Assembly: GCF_902459465.1 (NCBI RefSeq)
Contig: NC_047081.1
Coordinates: 1,736,001 to 1,800,000 of the forward strand
DNA: 64,000 bases
Source of the DNA: Asterias rubens
Lineage: Eukaryota; Echinodermata; Asteroidea; Forcipulatida; Asteriidae
Direction of reading: 5' to 3'
Shown here in pieces: positions 25,501 to 36,100 of the stretch. The first letter of the stretch is position 1; every line of letters starts with the position of its first letter. The notes under the pieces are model-generated. The model did not search any database and was not told the origin of the DNA. It was given only the letters and a program-made list of their open reading frames with translations. The translations under genes were made by a program, and so were the position numbers.

Positions 25501-27250
25501 TAATCCTATCTTGAGTTAGGGTGAGTTAACTTAGGATGGGTTCAATGCGTCCTACGCCTTGGGATACGTACTTAACTCGTCCAAAGTCTAAGATTAATCC
25601 TAAGTTAAGAAGAGTTTGGTGAAATCGACGGCTGAACTTTAAAAAAAACAGTCACTCAATTATTATCGTCATTAGAAATTGATTATTATGATTAATGCAG
25701 GGTGCAATCCTCATCAACGATCAGTCAGTCCCCCAGCCTCCGATCCTGGGTCTAACTTCTGAGTACATCGAGCGTAACGGAGCCTACCTACTGGACTGTG
25801 GAGACGCCATGATCCTGTTTGTCAACCGGGCGATCTCCATTTCATTCTGTATGGAAATCCTTGACGTGCCTAACTTCCAGTCCATCCCCGAGGAAATGGT
25901 ACGTTCCATTCTCTTTTACTGATTTGACTCCACAGTGGAGTGTCCATTTTGTTTGTAGGTGATGTGTTGTTGTTATTTAATATTATTTAACTTGCAACAG
26001 TGTGCCCATATAAATACTGGTATTTGTAAATGAAATATTGCATAATAATTTCTATGATTTGTTCCCCATTTGACAGGTAATGGTGACCTTTTGTATTTTG
26101 AAATTTTGTTATTTTGTGAAGGATATTCACAGAATGATTTGTATATTTACTTCCTAAGTTGTCATTATGTTAACATTATTCAGATTAACTATAATTGTTT
26201 TCTTCATGTGAGGTTTTAGCATTTCATTTGAATGCCAAATTTTAATATGGGTTGTTCCATTTTCCCTTCAGTAATTAAAGTTTTCTAATTTTCTGTAGAT
26301 GTAAGTGAATTTATTTCATACTGTAGTAACCATGTTTTAATTAGTGTTTGGTAGATTAGGCCTACAAGGTATTTCTGTCCTTAGTACATGTATATGGACT
26401 ATTCCATTATGCTTCCAGCTTATTACTGACTGGCATGTTCCATTTCTCCAACAGGTGGACTTACCGGAGCTTGCCAACCAAGCCTCAGAACGACTGAGGA
26501 CGTTCATCCTGTGGTTATTAGATAAGCGGTCGTGCTCTGCACCCCTCCAAATTATTAGGTAAATACTCCCCCCCCCCTTCATCACACCCCATCAACACCC
26601 CACCCCTAAGTAAATAAGGTAAAAACATGCTTAACACAGACAAATCTTGCTTAACAAAAACTGGTTACCAGCCAAAGTTCCTTAAAATTTTCATTGTTGC
26701 AACTGGTGCCCCACTCAAAGAAAGTTGCTAAGCAGTATGTTCTGCCTAACAGCGTTATGAAATTGGGCCCAGTCTCAACTTTCCACCGATGATTTTCTGT
26801 TTAAAAACCACTGGGGCCCCATTGCATGGCTCTGCTTACCATAAGCAAGGAATCAGCGCTTACGTTAAGCAGGGAATTACGGGCTTACGTCAGTCGTATT
26901 TCACAGGATAGCTCGAGATGTTTTGCTAGTACGTGTGCTAACTCTTTATTACTAGGCATTCTTTACTTACACAGCTAGCACAGAAGTTCAGTGCTTGCAC
27001 AGTAAGCAGATAATGGGAGTCGTATTCACAGCATTGGGCGGTATGCAGAGCCATGAAATTTGGCCCACTTTACTGGTCCCAAACTCAACTAAGTCTTAAT
27101 TAATTTCCTTCTTTTTTTTTTTTTTTCTCTCTCTGTAGGGAAGACAGTAAGAAGCGTACTTTATTCCTACGACACTTGACCCAGGATCGCACGGAATCCT
27201 CCATGTCATACTATGAGTTCTTGCAACACCTACAAAAGGAGATCAAGTAA
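10522..27250 (+). CDS. SEC24: SEC24 A/B-type COPII cargo-adaptor subunit
   Basis: 22 exons: 10522-10633, 11225-11839, 13132-13275, 16467-16568, 16890-17530, 17969-18144, 18572-18674, 19169-19295, 19899-20008, 20181-20412, 20891-20946, 21107-21208, 21823-21927, 22339-22462, 22697-22855, 23047-23220, 23682-23792, 24160-24338, 25005-25142, 25701-25898, 26455-26558, 27139-27250. The 3924 nt give 1307 residues. SEC24 pairs with SEC23 in the inner COPII coat and binds cargo export signals at ER exit sites. Seen here: a Pro/Gly/Ser-rich N-terminus (to about 590), a zinc finger with Cys 644, 647, 665 and 668, a trunk with YLFVLDVS and MVVSDIDD, then FQSGLPSLGAGALKSREDPN, LTRKIGFEAVMRIRCTKG, a helical part (DARDALVN), and a gelsolin-like end finishing SYYEFLQHLQKEIK. 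These match SEC24A/B, not SEC24C/D. The start at 10522 is the first ATG of a long open exon. Exon 3 has the weakest acceptor. Confidence 0.95.
11010..11150. mobile_element. Foldback family G copy in SEC24 intron 1
   Basis: Facing ends AAAGTTTCCGTATGGCGC and AAAGTGGTGCCATTCGGAAA flank an interior with ATATCCCTTTTTGTA. It ends about 75 bp before the exon 2 acceptor at 11224. Confidence 0.72.
11840..16466. other. SEC24 introns 2 and 3: low-complexity stretches
   Basis: Apart from exon 3 and the family F copy, these introns show no coding potential. Notable are a poly-C run at about 15119-15131 followed by A-rich and TA-rich DNA, a long poly-T at about 15241-15262, a degenerate tRNA-like SINE piece at 14515-14715, and a family C fragment at about 16016-16130. 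Confidence 0.55.
12396..12534. mobile_element. MITE family F copy (CAGCAGACTTACC ends)
   Basis: In SEC24 intron 2. The left part CTAGGTGACAGCAGACTTAC faces GTAAGTCTGCTGCCACCTAG about 80 bp later. The same arrangement, with ATCCATTGTT inside, is found at 56874-57016 in a cadherin intron. Confidence 0.78.
17000..17270 (+). repeat. In-frame 15-bp tandem repeat in SEC24 exon 5
   Basis: About nineteen consecutive five-residue units of the GAPQM / GGPQM / GGPPT kind are encoded, roughly residues 361-450. The 15-bp period is coding and in frame with SEC24. Because the period is a multiple of three, the opposite strand also stays open (159-codon shadow frame). Confidence 0.95.
18182..18410. repeat. 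75-bp tandem repeat, three near-identical copies
   Basis: In SEC24 intron 6. Units start at about 18185, 18260 and 18335 (ATGTCAAAGACTGACTTGAT) and differ at very few bases. A 110-codon open frame runs through them because the unit is a multiple of three, but it has no splice link to SEC24: read-through from exon 6 stops at once at TAA. Likely a minisatellite. Confidence 0.92.
18958..19097. mobile_element. MITE family D copy (TCGATTTCACAAA ends)
   Basis: In SEC24 intron 7. Left GTCGATTTCACAAAACTCTT faces right GAGTCCTAACTCTTTGTGAA plus ATCGAC. The interior has facing TTAAGATTAATCCTAA motifs. Other copies: 25473-25634, 45373-45845 (expanded), 49226-49403, 51044-51145. Confidence 0.8.
19335..19485. 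repeat. TTGAATA-type microsatellite
   Basis: In SEC24 intron 8. Imperfect repeats of TTGAATATTGAATA, with scattered substitutions, over about 150 bp. Confidence 0.85.
20468..20770. mobile_element. Foldback element with about 70-bp inverted ends
   Basis: In SEC24 intron 10. The left end runs from CTGGTACAATGACTTGCTTA to AATTCCTCAGACTAAAGAGA; its inverse, TCTCTATAGTCTGAGGAATT to CGTCGTTGTACCAG, closes the element. The arms are roughly 85-90% matched by eye. No other copy seen in the window. Confidence 0.75.
23285..23600. repeat. Degenerate tandem repeat, about 110-120 bp, three units
   Basis: In SEC24 intron 16. Each unit contains AAGTTCCCTGTATACACTAG-like sequence, then GACTATTTTTTGTTTAT and GTTTCAGT. 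Units are diverged. Confidence 0.65.
23822..24040 (+). repeat. Duplicated tRNA-like SINE fragment
   Basis: In SEC24 intron 17. The segment CTTACGGTTGCCTCAGTTCT followed by GCGTAAAGCGCTGG occurs twice, about 115 bp apart. Both copies end in a B-box-like GGTTTGATTCCC or GGTTCGATTCCC. Downstream is an A-rich tail and a TTGAATTGAATTGAA run, as expected at a retroposed 3' end. Confidence 0.6.
24450..24795. repeat. Degenerate tandem repeat, about 130 bp, three units
   Basis: In SEC24 intron 18. Each unit carries GATGCAATCACCACATGATA-like sequence and AGTAGGAGGGTT. Confidence 0.7.
25473..25634. mobile_element. MITE family D copy in SEC24 intron 19
   Basis: Left GATGTCACAAAACGCTAGGA faces right AAGAGTTTGGTGAAATCGAC, with inner facing TTAATCCTA motifs. 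It lies about 65 bp upstream of the exon 20 acceptor. Confidence 0.75.
26612..27065. mobile_element. Two MITE family C-like copies in SEC24 intron 21
   Basis: The first ends ACAGCGTTATGAAATTGGGC near 26770; the second begins GGGGCCCCATTGCATGGCTC near 26812 and ends GAGCCATGAAATTTGGCCC near 27063. Between them are several GCTTACGTTAAGC-like motifs. Confidence 0.6.
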
Positions 27251-27590
27251 CGAGTCTTCATCTCATGTAAGCACAGCACGAACAGATTGCCAGCTTACCA
27301 AGTAACCATACCATGTAATGAGTCTTCATTCCATGGGTCTGTTAAGCAGAGAGATTCTATGCTTAGCACGAACAGATTGCCAGCTTACCAAGTAACCATA
27401 GCATGTAATGAGTCTTCATTCCATGGGTCTGTTAAGCAGAGAGATTCTATGCTCAGCACGGACAGATTATCAGCTTACCAAGTAACCATAGCATGCAATG
27501 AGTCTTCACCCCATGGATCTGCTAAGCACAGAGATTCTACGCTTAGCCTGGACAGATTACCAGCTTACCAAATAACCATAGCATGTATAC
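27248..27590. repeat. 90-bp tandem repeat starting at the SEC24 stop codon
   Basis: AACAGATTGCCAGCTTACCA recurs at 27281, 27371, 27461 and 27551, a period of exactly 90 bp. The segment GTAACGAGTCTTCAT at the SEC24 stop is the start of a truncated first unit (compare GTAATGAGTCTTCATTCCAT in later units), so the array begins at the stop codon and occupies the start of the 3' UTR. An open frame runs across the array because 90 is divisible by three. Confidence 0.88.
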
Positions 27591-28339
27591 TGTCATTAAT
27601 ACCTTAATTCCATCTCCCGAAGTTTCAAGCAGGTTATTTTGCAGAGCAATTTGATGAATTTTGCCCAGGTTTAAGGTTTATTGAAGTGTGTCACCAACCC
27701 CCCTTTCCCCAAACTCTTAGAAAAGAGATCTGACAGTTTCCCTGTCCATGGGTTAAGTGAAAGGGTGTTCGAACTGAGGCAATGTTGTCTTTTGAAAGGT
27801 TGCATGACTGGACAGAGATTTTCTGTGCACAGTTTGCATTCACCACATGACGCATTGCTGGTTGACATGGTGCATTCATCTTACAAAACCACACGATTGA
27901 TAGTGGAGGGTCGACCTCAGTCTCTGCGTGCTGGAAGTAAAATACTGATTTCACTATTATAGGCTTGGGTTTTGCAATTTTCCAAACTCCCCCCTGTCAA
28001 TTGTGACGCTACCTGACATCAAAAGTAATGTACAATTCATGAGGTACAAAACAACCACACCTTGACTTGGGTTGCATACTTAAAGTTTTTATCTTAAAAA
28101 TAGAAGGTGGCAATCTACCATTATATAAACTTCAGTCTTTTACTGTCTATTTCTAAACCTCATTTTTACTTTAACCCCTGACTATCAAAACTTAACCCTT
28201 CCCAATTAAGAACTTACCCTACCTCAACCTATTTGAAACCCTATCCAAGTTATATGCAAAATCCTTTACCCCTACCTCATCATTCAAACCAAAACCGTAC
28301 CCCACTGATGAACCAAAATGTATTGAAAATGATCTTATC

Positions 28340-28545
28340 CCTTCTCATCCCAACCATTGCCTATATTAATCCCAATTGTACCCATCATATCCCAAACATT
28401 GCCCTTCTCATCCCAAACATTGCCTATATGAGCCCAAATGTACCCATTTTATCCCAAACATTGCCCTTCTCATCCCAAACATTGCCTATATAATCCAAAA
28501 TGCACCCATCTTATCCCAAACATTACCCAAACCTTATCTATCTCA
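28340..28545. repeat. Degenerate tandem repeat of about 62 bp, C-rich
   Basis: CATCCCAAACATTGCC followed by a TATAT-type segment and CCAAATGTACCCAT recurs about three times. The surrounding 28140-28600 is nearly free of G on this strand, a marked strand asymmetry. Confidence 0.75.
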
Positions 28546-29452
28546 CCCACACACTACCCCACTTCTACCCAAATGTTAACCCAAACCAACCCAAACCACC
28601 AACCAGTTGGTGGCATGGAGACAATTGCATCAATTGCCTCTGTGAAATATCAGGTCTGACACTTGAACATTTCGAGGGGCACCAAGGCAATGTTGAACAG
28701 GGGGCATGGAGGGATCAGGGCATGTTCCGAAATCTCGTCGGCCAAAAGTCACTCGGTGTGGCCTTGGCAAAAAGTATGGGCAACCTTAATTTCCATAAAG
28801 TACAACTTATCATTTACCACACTGATGCTATCAACAGCACTGGTAAGTGGTAAATCAGTTGGGCTGCCTAATACACGCATTACAGATTTCCTTCCCACCA
28901 TGGGGTTTTAAGGCCCCTATGTTATATTTATAAAGGCAGACTTGTGCTGCTTGAGGCTGCCCTTACCTAATGATGGCCAGTATTTGTAAACAAAGGAAAG
29001 GTCTGAAAAGTTTCTTCAACGACAATAGGATACTCGTAGATGCTAAAATGGTCTTTACAAGAAAGCTCCATTCAAGAGTTTCTGATTTTGGCTAAAAACT
29101 CGGAAAGTAGAATCCTTTTCACTTTACAGTGGGTGTGTTTACGTTGGGTCATGAAACTTAATGGCCGAGCAGTTATTCTGATTTGTGCATGATCCAATTA
29201 AGTCCACTGCTTGCAAAAGGAAATACATGGAGATAACAGGTGTTAGTTGCCATAAGAAAAGGATGTGTTATTGTAGCCTCTTTCTTTTGGTAATTGATTA
29301 ATCAATGCATGGTTGCTTTTGGAAAGTTGTGCCAGTTAATGAAGTTATTTATGTAAATAGTCAAAATTGTCATTATATAAGCTCTTTAAATCACACATCA
29401 TTTTTTTTTCTTCTCGAATGTGACATCAAAGCAGTTATTGTTTTCCACACCA

Positions 29453-29642
29453 GGGCCTATTTCATAGAGCTGCTTAAGCAGAAAATATAGCTTGATATTT
29501 TTTTCTGGCAGGCAAAACTAAGCAAGATCCCAGTTACATTTTGACGTATGGTATTTTAGCTGGTAACCTTATTCTGGTAAGCGTAGCTTTGTTGTGCTTA
29601 GCAACTTTTTATGCTTAAGCAGCTATGTGAAATTAAGCCATG
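29453..29642. mobile_element. MITE family C copy
   Basis: Left GGGCCTATTTCATAGAGCTG faces right TTAAGCAGCTATGTGAAATT, with the inner motif TGCTTAGCAAC facing TAAGCA. Intergenic. Confidence 0.75.
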
Positions 29643-29984
29643 GACTCCAGTCAATTCTGTAGTAATGTTTTTGTAAAGAGAATTGCCTACTTTTAAGAAG
29701 TCACAGTTCTTTTATCAATATATCGTAATTGATTCCCGCTCATTTTTTGCAAATAACATGTAGCGAAACGTCACAGTCTCGCTCTTAAGTCAAAACAGTC
29801 GTTCAGTATTTGACCGAATGTGCCGGCAAAATGTTCTCTCGCGTCATAAAGGCTTAAAAAAGATGAATCCACTCGAAAAACTTTTCACAGCAATCCTAGT
29901 TGTGCCCTTTTCTGCGGAAATTGTTCTGATTTATAGCATGGCTAAAAAAGAATGCCTTGCAATTCTAAGTTAACAATGTTGTAT

Positions 29985-30132
29985 AATGACAGTGAATGAC
30001 TGTTAATGACAGTGGATAACTGTGAATGGCAGTCAATAACGGTAGATGATTGTGAGTGACAGTCAATGATTGTTAATGACAGTCCATGATTGTTAATGAC
30101 AGTCAATGATTGTTAATGACAGTCAATGACAG
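29985..30132. repeat. Tandem repeat of ATGACAGT-type units
   Basis: Units such as TGACAGTCAATGATTGTTAA recur six or more times. The unit itself is partly palindromic (GACTGT facing ACAGTC). Confidence 0.85.
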
Positions 30133-30986
30133 TTTCAACGGAAGAGGCACACAATTTAACACGAATGCATGAAAACTGGCTACTCTTTGCCTAAAACGAG
30201 CAGGGAAGCTGACAGCAGATTTGTTTGTTTTCAACTCATTGCATATTTTTTGTTCTCGTTCTGATGATATACATGTGCAATTCTCGTGAGATTTTCTTCT
30301 TTTTTGCACAGGTTGCCCGATTCATGTAAATCAGGGCTATCGATGAACTAATTTAAACTTGTAATAAATAAGTACTTTTAATTAAAATTATTGTATTTGG
30401 ATACTGCAGACGTTATAGAATAGAAAGCTCAAAGGACTATCTCGAGTCTAATTAAATTATAAACGTTTTTATTAATAGCTTGGGTGGTACGTTTTGAAAA
30501 CACCAAATACCGAATGTATGTAATTTCTGCAATTATGGGCCTGTGTGACCCCTTATCCTCACAGAAATATATTTACATCTAGTAACCTGTGAAAAGTTAC
30601 TGAACAAATAAAGAGCTCTTGCGTTTGTGAAAATACTGAAACAATTTCTAATGTTTTTGTCAGTTAATTTGTAGGAATGAGACGTGTGTATTTTGACCTT
30701 GCATAATAATTCGCAGCACCAACCCTTTGGACAAAACTTGTGTTGTTGAATAGCCTGAAGAGCTGACCTCACATTTCGAAGCCGTGCATAACGCCAGATA
30801 CTGACCTTGCATGCCTGCCAGATGCTGCAGGTGTAGCTGACAAACTACGTCACTTTGAAACGGACCAATCATAACACAGATATTGCGAGTTTACGTCACT
30901 GCACGAATTCATTGTATCCAATGAAATCATTGGGCCTGTTAGACCAGTGCATGTATTGTGGACGATGACGAAGACATGTATCCTAT

Positions 30987-31237
30987 TGTGTGCGTTCGTT
31001 TAGCTTCCCTTGGTCGACCCCAGTCTGCCCCGGTGCGTTCGAATAGCTTTGACGTCATTCCAGGGGCTCACCCGGGTCGGCCCCTAGTGCCCTGCTTGTG
31101 GGTGGGTCACTCAGGGGTGACCCGAGGTACTGACGTCACTACGAGAGCGGTGAGTGATCGTTCGTTTAGCTCTTGTCAGAAGTTCACCAGAGTGAGCACC
31201 GCGGGGTAGACCCAGTGACCTTATCAAACGCACCCAT
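30987..31237. mobile_element. MITE family E copy (TGCGTTCG...CGAACGCA ends), GC-rich
   Basis: About 250 bp. TGCGTTCGTTTAGCTTCCCT at the left, TCAAACGCACCC at the right. Markedly more GC-rich than its surroundings. A second copy at 63214-63463 has the same ends but its interior runs the other way. Confidence 0.8.
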
Positions 31238-32395
31238 AGTATGAGCGTGGAGGTAGAAATAGAAATGAGCACCAACCAATAAAATATGAACGAGTCCTTT
31301 GCCTGCAAGTTCAATAACTCCGTGGAACAAAGTAATCTGACGCCATCGCCCACGATTCCTATTGTAATGCTGTGCCATGCTATTAATACATTTGTATTGT
31401 TGAATAAACAGAGCGTGCTGGCTAGCACGGCCGCCCGATTGTTAACAAAACATTCAACTTGTATTAAAGAGAACATAGATATTTTTTTTTAATTTTTTTT
31501 TTAGAATTGTTCAATTTGTTTTATCCTATTTAGATTTAGATTATAAAATAAAATAAAACTATTACCTGTGAACATTCATTTTAAATTGTTCAGATACCTC
31601 CGAAAATCCGGAGCCGTTTAGTCCACGCAGTAGGAAGAATAACCCGTAACTGGAGTACTCAATCAAACCATGGAGGGAGCAAGGAAGAGGACAGAATCGG
31701 ATTTTGCTTTGCATTTATGGCTTCCCATAGTTTTCCAACCTTGGGCTATGACGTTACAATAGAAAAGTTCAGTAAACATTTCTTTTGTTTTACAAACATT
31801 GATCATTGTATGGACGGCCTTGAGTCACCAGAAACATAATATCAACCCACTTGGCAAAATTGCCTTTTCGAAAAAATATTAAACTTTTTAATGAAGTATC
31901 ATTATGTTAAACCCTTTGAATAATAGATTTTATTTATCAGTATCATGGGTATTAATTTGATAGCACTACTGTCAAATAACTGTTGATACGCAGTGAAGGC
32001 CGCTTCTCGAACTTTTGGCAACATATAGATACTCGCACACACGCACGATGACCAGTCTCCCCAAATGGTAGACCGTGGGCAGACTGTGGACCAGTGGTTC
32101 CACTGCATGAATTGCAATCACAAGGCTGTGGGTTCGAATCCTACCAAGCTAACCACTGATTTCTCAATAACTATATGCCTTATTGTCGTCTAGTTTCGGA
32201 ATCACAATGTATGGATATGTGCAATTCATAATCACAGACTTAATGTAAGATCATCTAAATAAATAAACAAACAAAGCAGCAAACAAGCACAAATCACGAA
32301 CAATCAGTACTGTTGAGGCGCGGTCTAACGTCGAAGCTGGGGGTTGATATTATTAATGCATGTTTATTTTATGAGCATTTGCCAGTATTCGCGGC

Positions 32396-32560
32396 GTGTC
32401 GCAGCCGAGCAGTTAAAAGCACCAGACTCAAGCCCTGATGTTTCTGATCAATAAAGTGTGGGTTCGAGTCCCGGTCTTGACACTAGTGTCCTTGAGCAAG
32501 ATACCTCCCATAATTGCTTTGTCTTTCGGATGGGACATTAAGCCATAGGTCCTGCATTTG
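32396..32560 (+). mobile_element. tRNA-Leu(CAA)-like SINE
   Basis: The head reads like a tRNA-Leu with a long variable arm: A-box-like GCAGCCGAGCAGTTAAAAGC, anticodon arm CAGACTCAAGCCCTG (anticodon CAA), and B box GTGGGTTCGAGTCCC. It continues into GTCCTTGAGCAAGATACC, which is not tRNA. Related copies, mostly minus strand, occur near 50105-50212, 54148-54200, 54215-54300, 55190-55270, 57210-57306 and (plus) 62425-62555. Stem mismatches and the extra tail exclude a functional tRNA gene. Confidence 0.78.
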
Positions 32561-33106
32561 TACTAGATTTGGTACCGGTATTGCATGTTCAAAAGAATCC
32601 AGCACAGCTTTAGCAAAGATTATAGAGCGCCGCAAGGCCCTATAGTGATCAAGTTCACCTACGATACACCCTCGCTACCAGAAATATATATATACTTTTT
32701 TTTCACAAGCAGAAATGAAATGTTCTTGGTATTTCTCTTGACTCACGAAATTATCCTCATGTACCGATTTGCCATAATTATTTCGATATTTTGATAACGA
32801 ACAGCTTAACTTTTGTTCCGGTTATTCTCGAAATCGCTCTACTATGTCTCTTTAATGAGGCTCTGACGTCATTCAGCGAATGTTGTATTTGTAGTTTTGC
32901 AGCCGGTTAAAGCGGTTTATGACCAAAGTACATGTACGTGCAGTCGACCCCTTTTGCGAAGGCTGGCTGATCTTAAATATACACAAACTATGTCCTCTAG
33001 ATCACAATCAAAGTTAGACTGGGTTTAAAGACGAACATCTGTGTAAGGTCGGCTATAATTGTTGTGTGTGATCTATATAAAAAAAAAGTATATTCCTCGA
33101 GCCGCC

Positions 33107-36100
33107 ATGTTGTTCGAAAACATGGAGTATGTTCTTGGCTTCGTGTACGAGCAAATGGTAGGCCGCAATGTTGTGCTGCTGTTTGCGATTTCGCTTTGTG
33201 CGACGTACGGTTTGTGGAGACGCCGTCGTGCGGACCTGCCTCCCGGGCCGTGGGGACTGCCCTACTTCGGCATGGTGCCGTACTTCCTCCTAGTAGAGTG
33301 GCTCTTTGGTCTGCAGCGGCATGAGATCTTGGAGAATTTTGGCGCCAAATACGGCAAGATATTCAGCTTCACTGCTTTCGGTCGTCTGGTCGTTGTCTTG
33401 AATGATGGACAGACTATCAAAGAGGTCTATCAACTGCAGGAACTAAATGACCGGCCGAGAATGAAGATTAATAACCAGTCCCTTGGAAAAGGTAAAGATT
33501 GAAGCCATTTTTTTTAAAGACCGAAATATAGGCATTCACCTTACATTAATTATTATGTTCAACATTATGGTTAAAATATCTTCAATCGAGTTGCTGATGC
33601 AGGTTTCCAATATGGCTTCGTGTGTGTGTGGGGGGGGGGGGGGGGGGGGAGGTGAACAGTTTTGCGAAAACCGCAAGCCCGTTTGGGGAACCTAAAGCGT
33701 GTGCTGCTCAGAGACACGCATCCCCACTTTGTGTTCATAAAGAAAAACAACTTTTGGGCTCAATTGATCGTTGTTGTTGCAAGAAAATAGTGGGGGAAAA
33801 AAACCCTTGTTGCATAGATTTGTGTTCTCTTTAAGATGCCTTAGAAAAGTCTCTATCCCTAAAGTCTTTCTCAGATTCAAAATGTTCGGGTGGAAATTAT
33901 ACTCTTTCTCTACAACTAAACTACTTCAAAGGGATGGTTTCTCATTTCTTGAATCAATAGCTCTTCAGTGACAAATAAGTTTTGATTGAAATTAACTTGG
34001 CGAGTACTACCAAGAGTGTACTGCCTTTAAATGCATTAGGCACGTTTGGTAATTTTCAAAGACCAGTATTCTTACTTGGTGAATCCCAAGATATGCACAA
34101 AATAACAAAAAATGTTGCTCAATTGGCCATCCAAGTTGCAAGATGAAAGAAAAACACCATTGTTGCACAACTTTATGTGCTTTCAGATGCATAACATAAG
34201 GGCTTGAGGTCTGAAGTCTTTCATTATTTGAGTGAGAATTTACCTCTTTCTCAAATAACTATGTGACTTCAGAGGGAGCCGTTTCTCACAATGTTGTATA
34301 ATATCAACACCTCCCTCTTGCTCATTACCAAGTGAATTTTTATGCTAACAATTATTTTTAGTAATTACCAATAGTGTCCACTGCCTTTAAAATAATCAAA
34401 ACGGTAAGTGACGACCTAAGGGACATTGACCCATATTTTGAGGAATAGGAATAAAGTACAATTTTGATCAACGATCGAAGGTCTATTGTTTTCGAGTCTG
34501 CACATAGCAGAGTTGTCAAATTTGAGCTAGGCCTATATTTGTATGGTACCCAGCAAGGGCAACCCGAATGGAACAATGGTGTCTTTATCACAGCATTTAC
34601 AAATATTTGTTCAAAGTTCAATTGCTGCGACGTTTTTTGGATGTCCCTAGACAACACAAAAACAATCTGACAAGAAAGTTTTTCCCTTTTGGACTTTAAC
34701 GGAACCAAGTGTTGTTGATGTTGTTGTTGTTTTTCATCGTCGTCGTTGCTGTTGTTTATATATAATAAACAAGAACTTTAAGAGGTTGTGAGATCTTGAG
34801 GAGGGATGCCTTAAAGTTCATGTTTTGCTCGTTTGCCTTTTTTGTTCCTTGATTTGTATCATGTTCTATGCTTTTTAATTCTTGTTATATTGTTCCAATT
34901 TTTCCACCCCCTGCAGTTTTGCTCTTAGATAGAGTTACTTGCCTGTTTACAATGTCATTTCATATGTGTCCCCTTATCGGAATTTCGTTGTATTGCTCTT
35001 AAACCATTTTGATGTATAGACTTGCTTTTTTTACGTATATCATTTTATGTGTGTTTATCTGTGTATGTCTATGCCTGTTTGCCTTTTTAAATTGTTTAGT
35101 GATTTGTATTATCTTCTGTGCTTTTTTATATGCCCCCTCTTACCTTAATGTTTTTTAGGGTTTTAGGAGAAATACGCCTTTTGGTGACAGTTATTTTTTT
35201 AACTTTTATGCTCTCCTGGGCACCCCACTGTTGTTTTACTTTGTTTTCTTAAATATTTTTAATGTATGTACATGTGCTTGTGAATGTGATTGCCCGAATA
35301 AATATTATTATTATTATTATTAGGACAAAAAGACAGACAAACAATACAAGCGGACAACAACAACACAAAAATGTGCAAAACAAATAAACAAACGATTGTG
35401 TAGAGCAGGGGTTCGTAAAAAGGGAGGGGAAAAGGGACTAAGAAGGACACTATTTAAGTGAGAATAAACAAAACAATGTACATAAATAACGGGAAATTAG
35501 AAAAACCGGTGGTCGAATAGAACCACATGATGTTATGTTCACAATGCAATGCAAAGCATCTGTTGAATGAGTCACACACTATTTCTAATTTCTTATGGTT
35601 GAAAACAGTAATGTGTGTGACATTAATCGACTTTGATACGGTTTTTGGCGCAGCTATTTTGTAATTTTAATTTTAGAATTGCTAAACAGTGCTCTCTTTA
35701 GGGAAATGCTAATACAGCGCTATAAAAACAACTGCATATGGGGTTCGTTCGTCCATGTCTCATCGTCATTGATGCAATTAAACCCAACAAGAGGAACACT
35801 TATGCATGAAAGAACTTTCGAGGACAAACCTTCAATCGAATTGAAATGGATCAATAGCACTCATTAATGCCATGATGTTCTTTTGTGCTGGTCCGTTTTG
35901 GTATAATGTATATACAATACTATTAGGGATAGACTCTGTAGTTACCTATTGCACACCTTTACAAAAAACACAACCAGGCACATGGACAAAAACCAAAACG
36001 GCAGACTGTAAGCGCAAGGTGGCTTGATCATAGACATTGAGGCGTTGCATGGTGAGGTATTAATCTATATTGTATACTAGATTATGGTCTTTTGAGAACT

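Larger units (their letters stand above)
27591..33106. other. Intergenic region between SEC24 and the P450 gene
   Basis: SEC24 3' UTR of unknown length, then no convincing exon on either strand. Contents: a C-rich, G-poor stretch at 28140-28600, a family C MITE at 29453-29642, a small tandem repeat at 29985-30130, a family E MITE at 30987-31237, a B-box-like SINE scrap at 32100-32155 and a tRNA-Leu-like SINE at 32396-32560. AATAAATAAG near 30363 is one possible polyadenylation signal. Confidence 0.5.

Noticed and set aside
27287-27607. 106-codon repeated frame after SEC24
   Set aside because: Explained by the 90-bp array in the 3' UTR; no sign of selection for protein. Kept only as a repeat.
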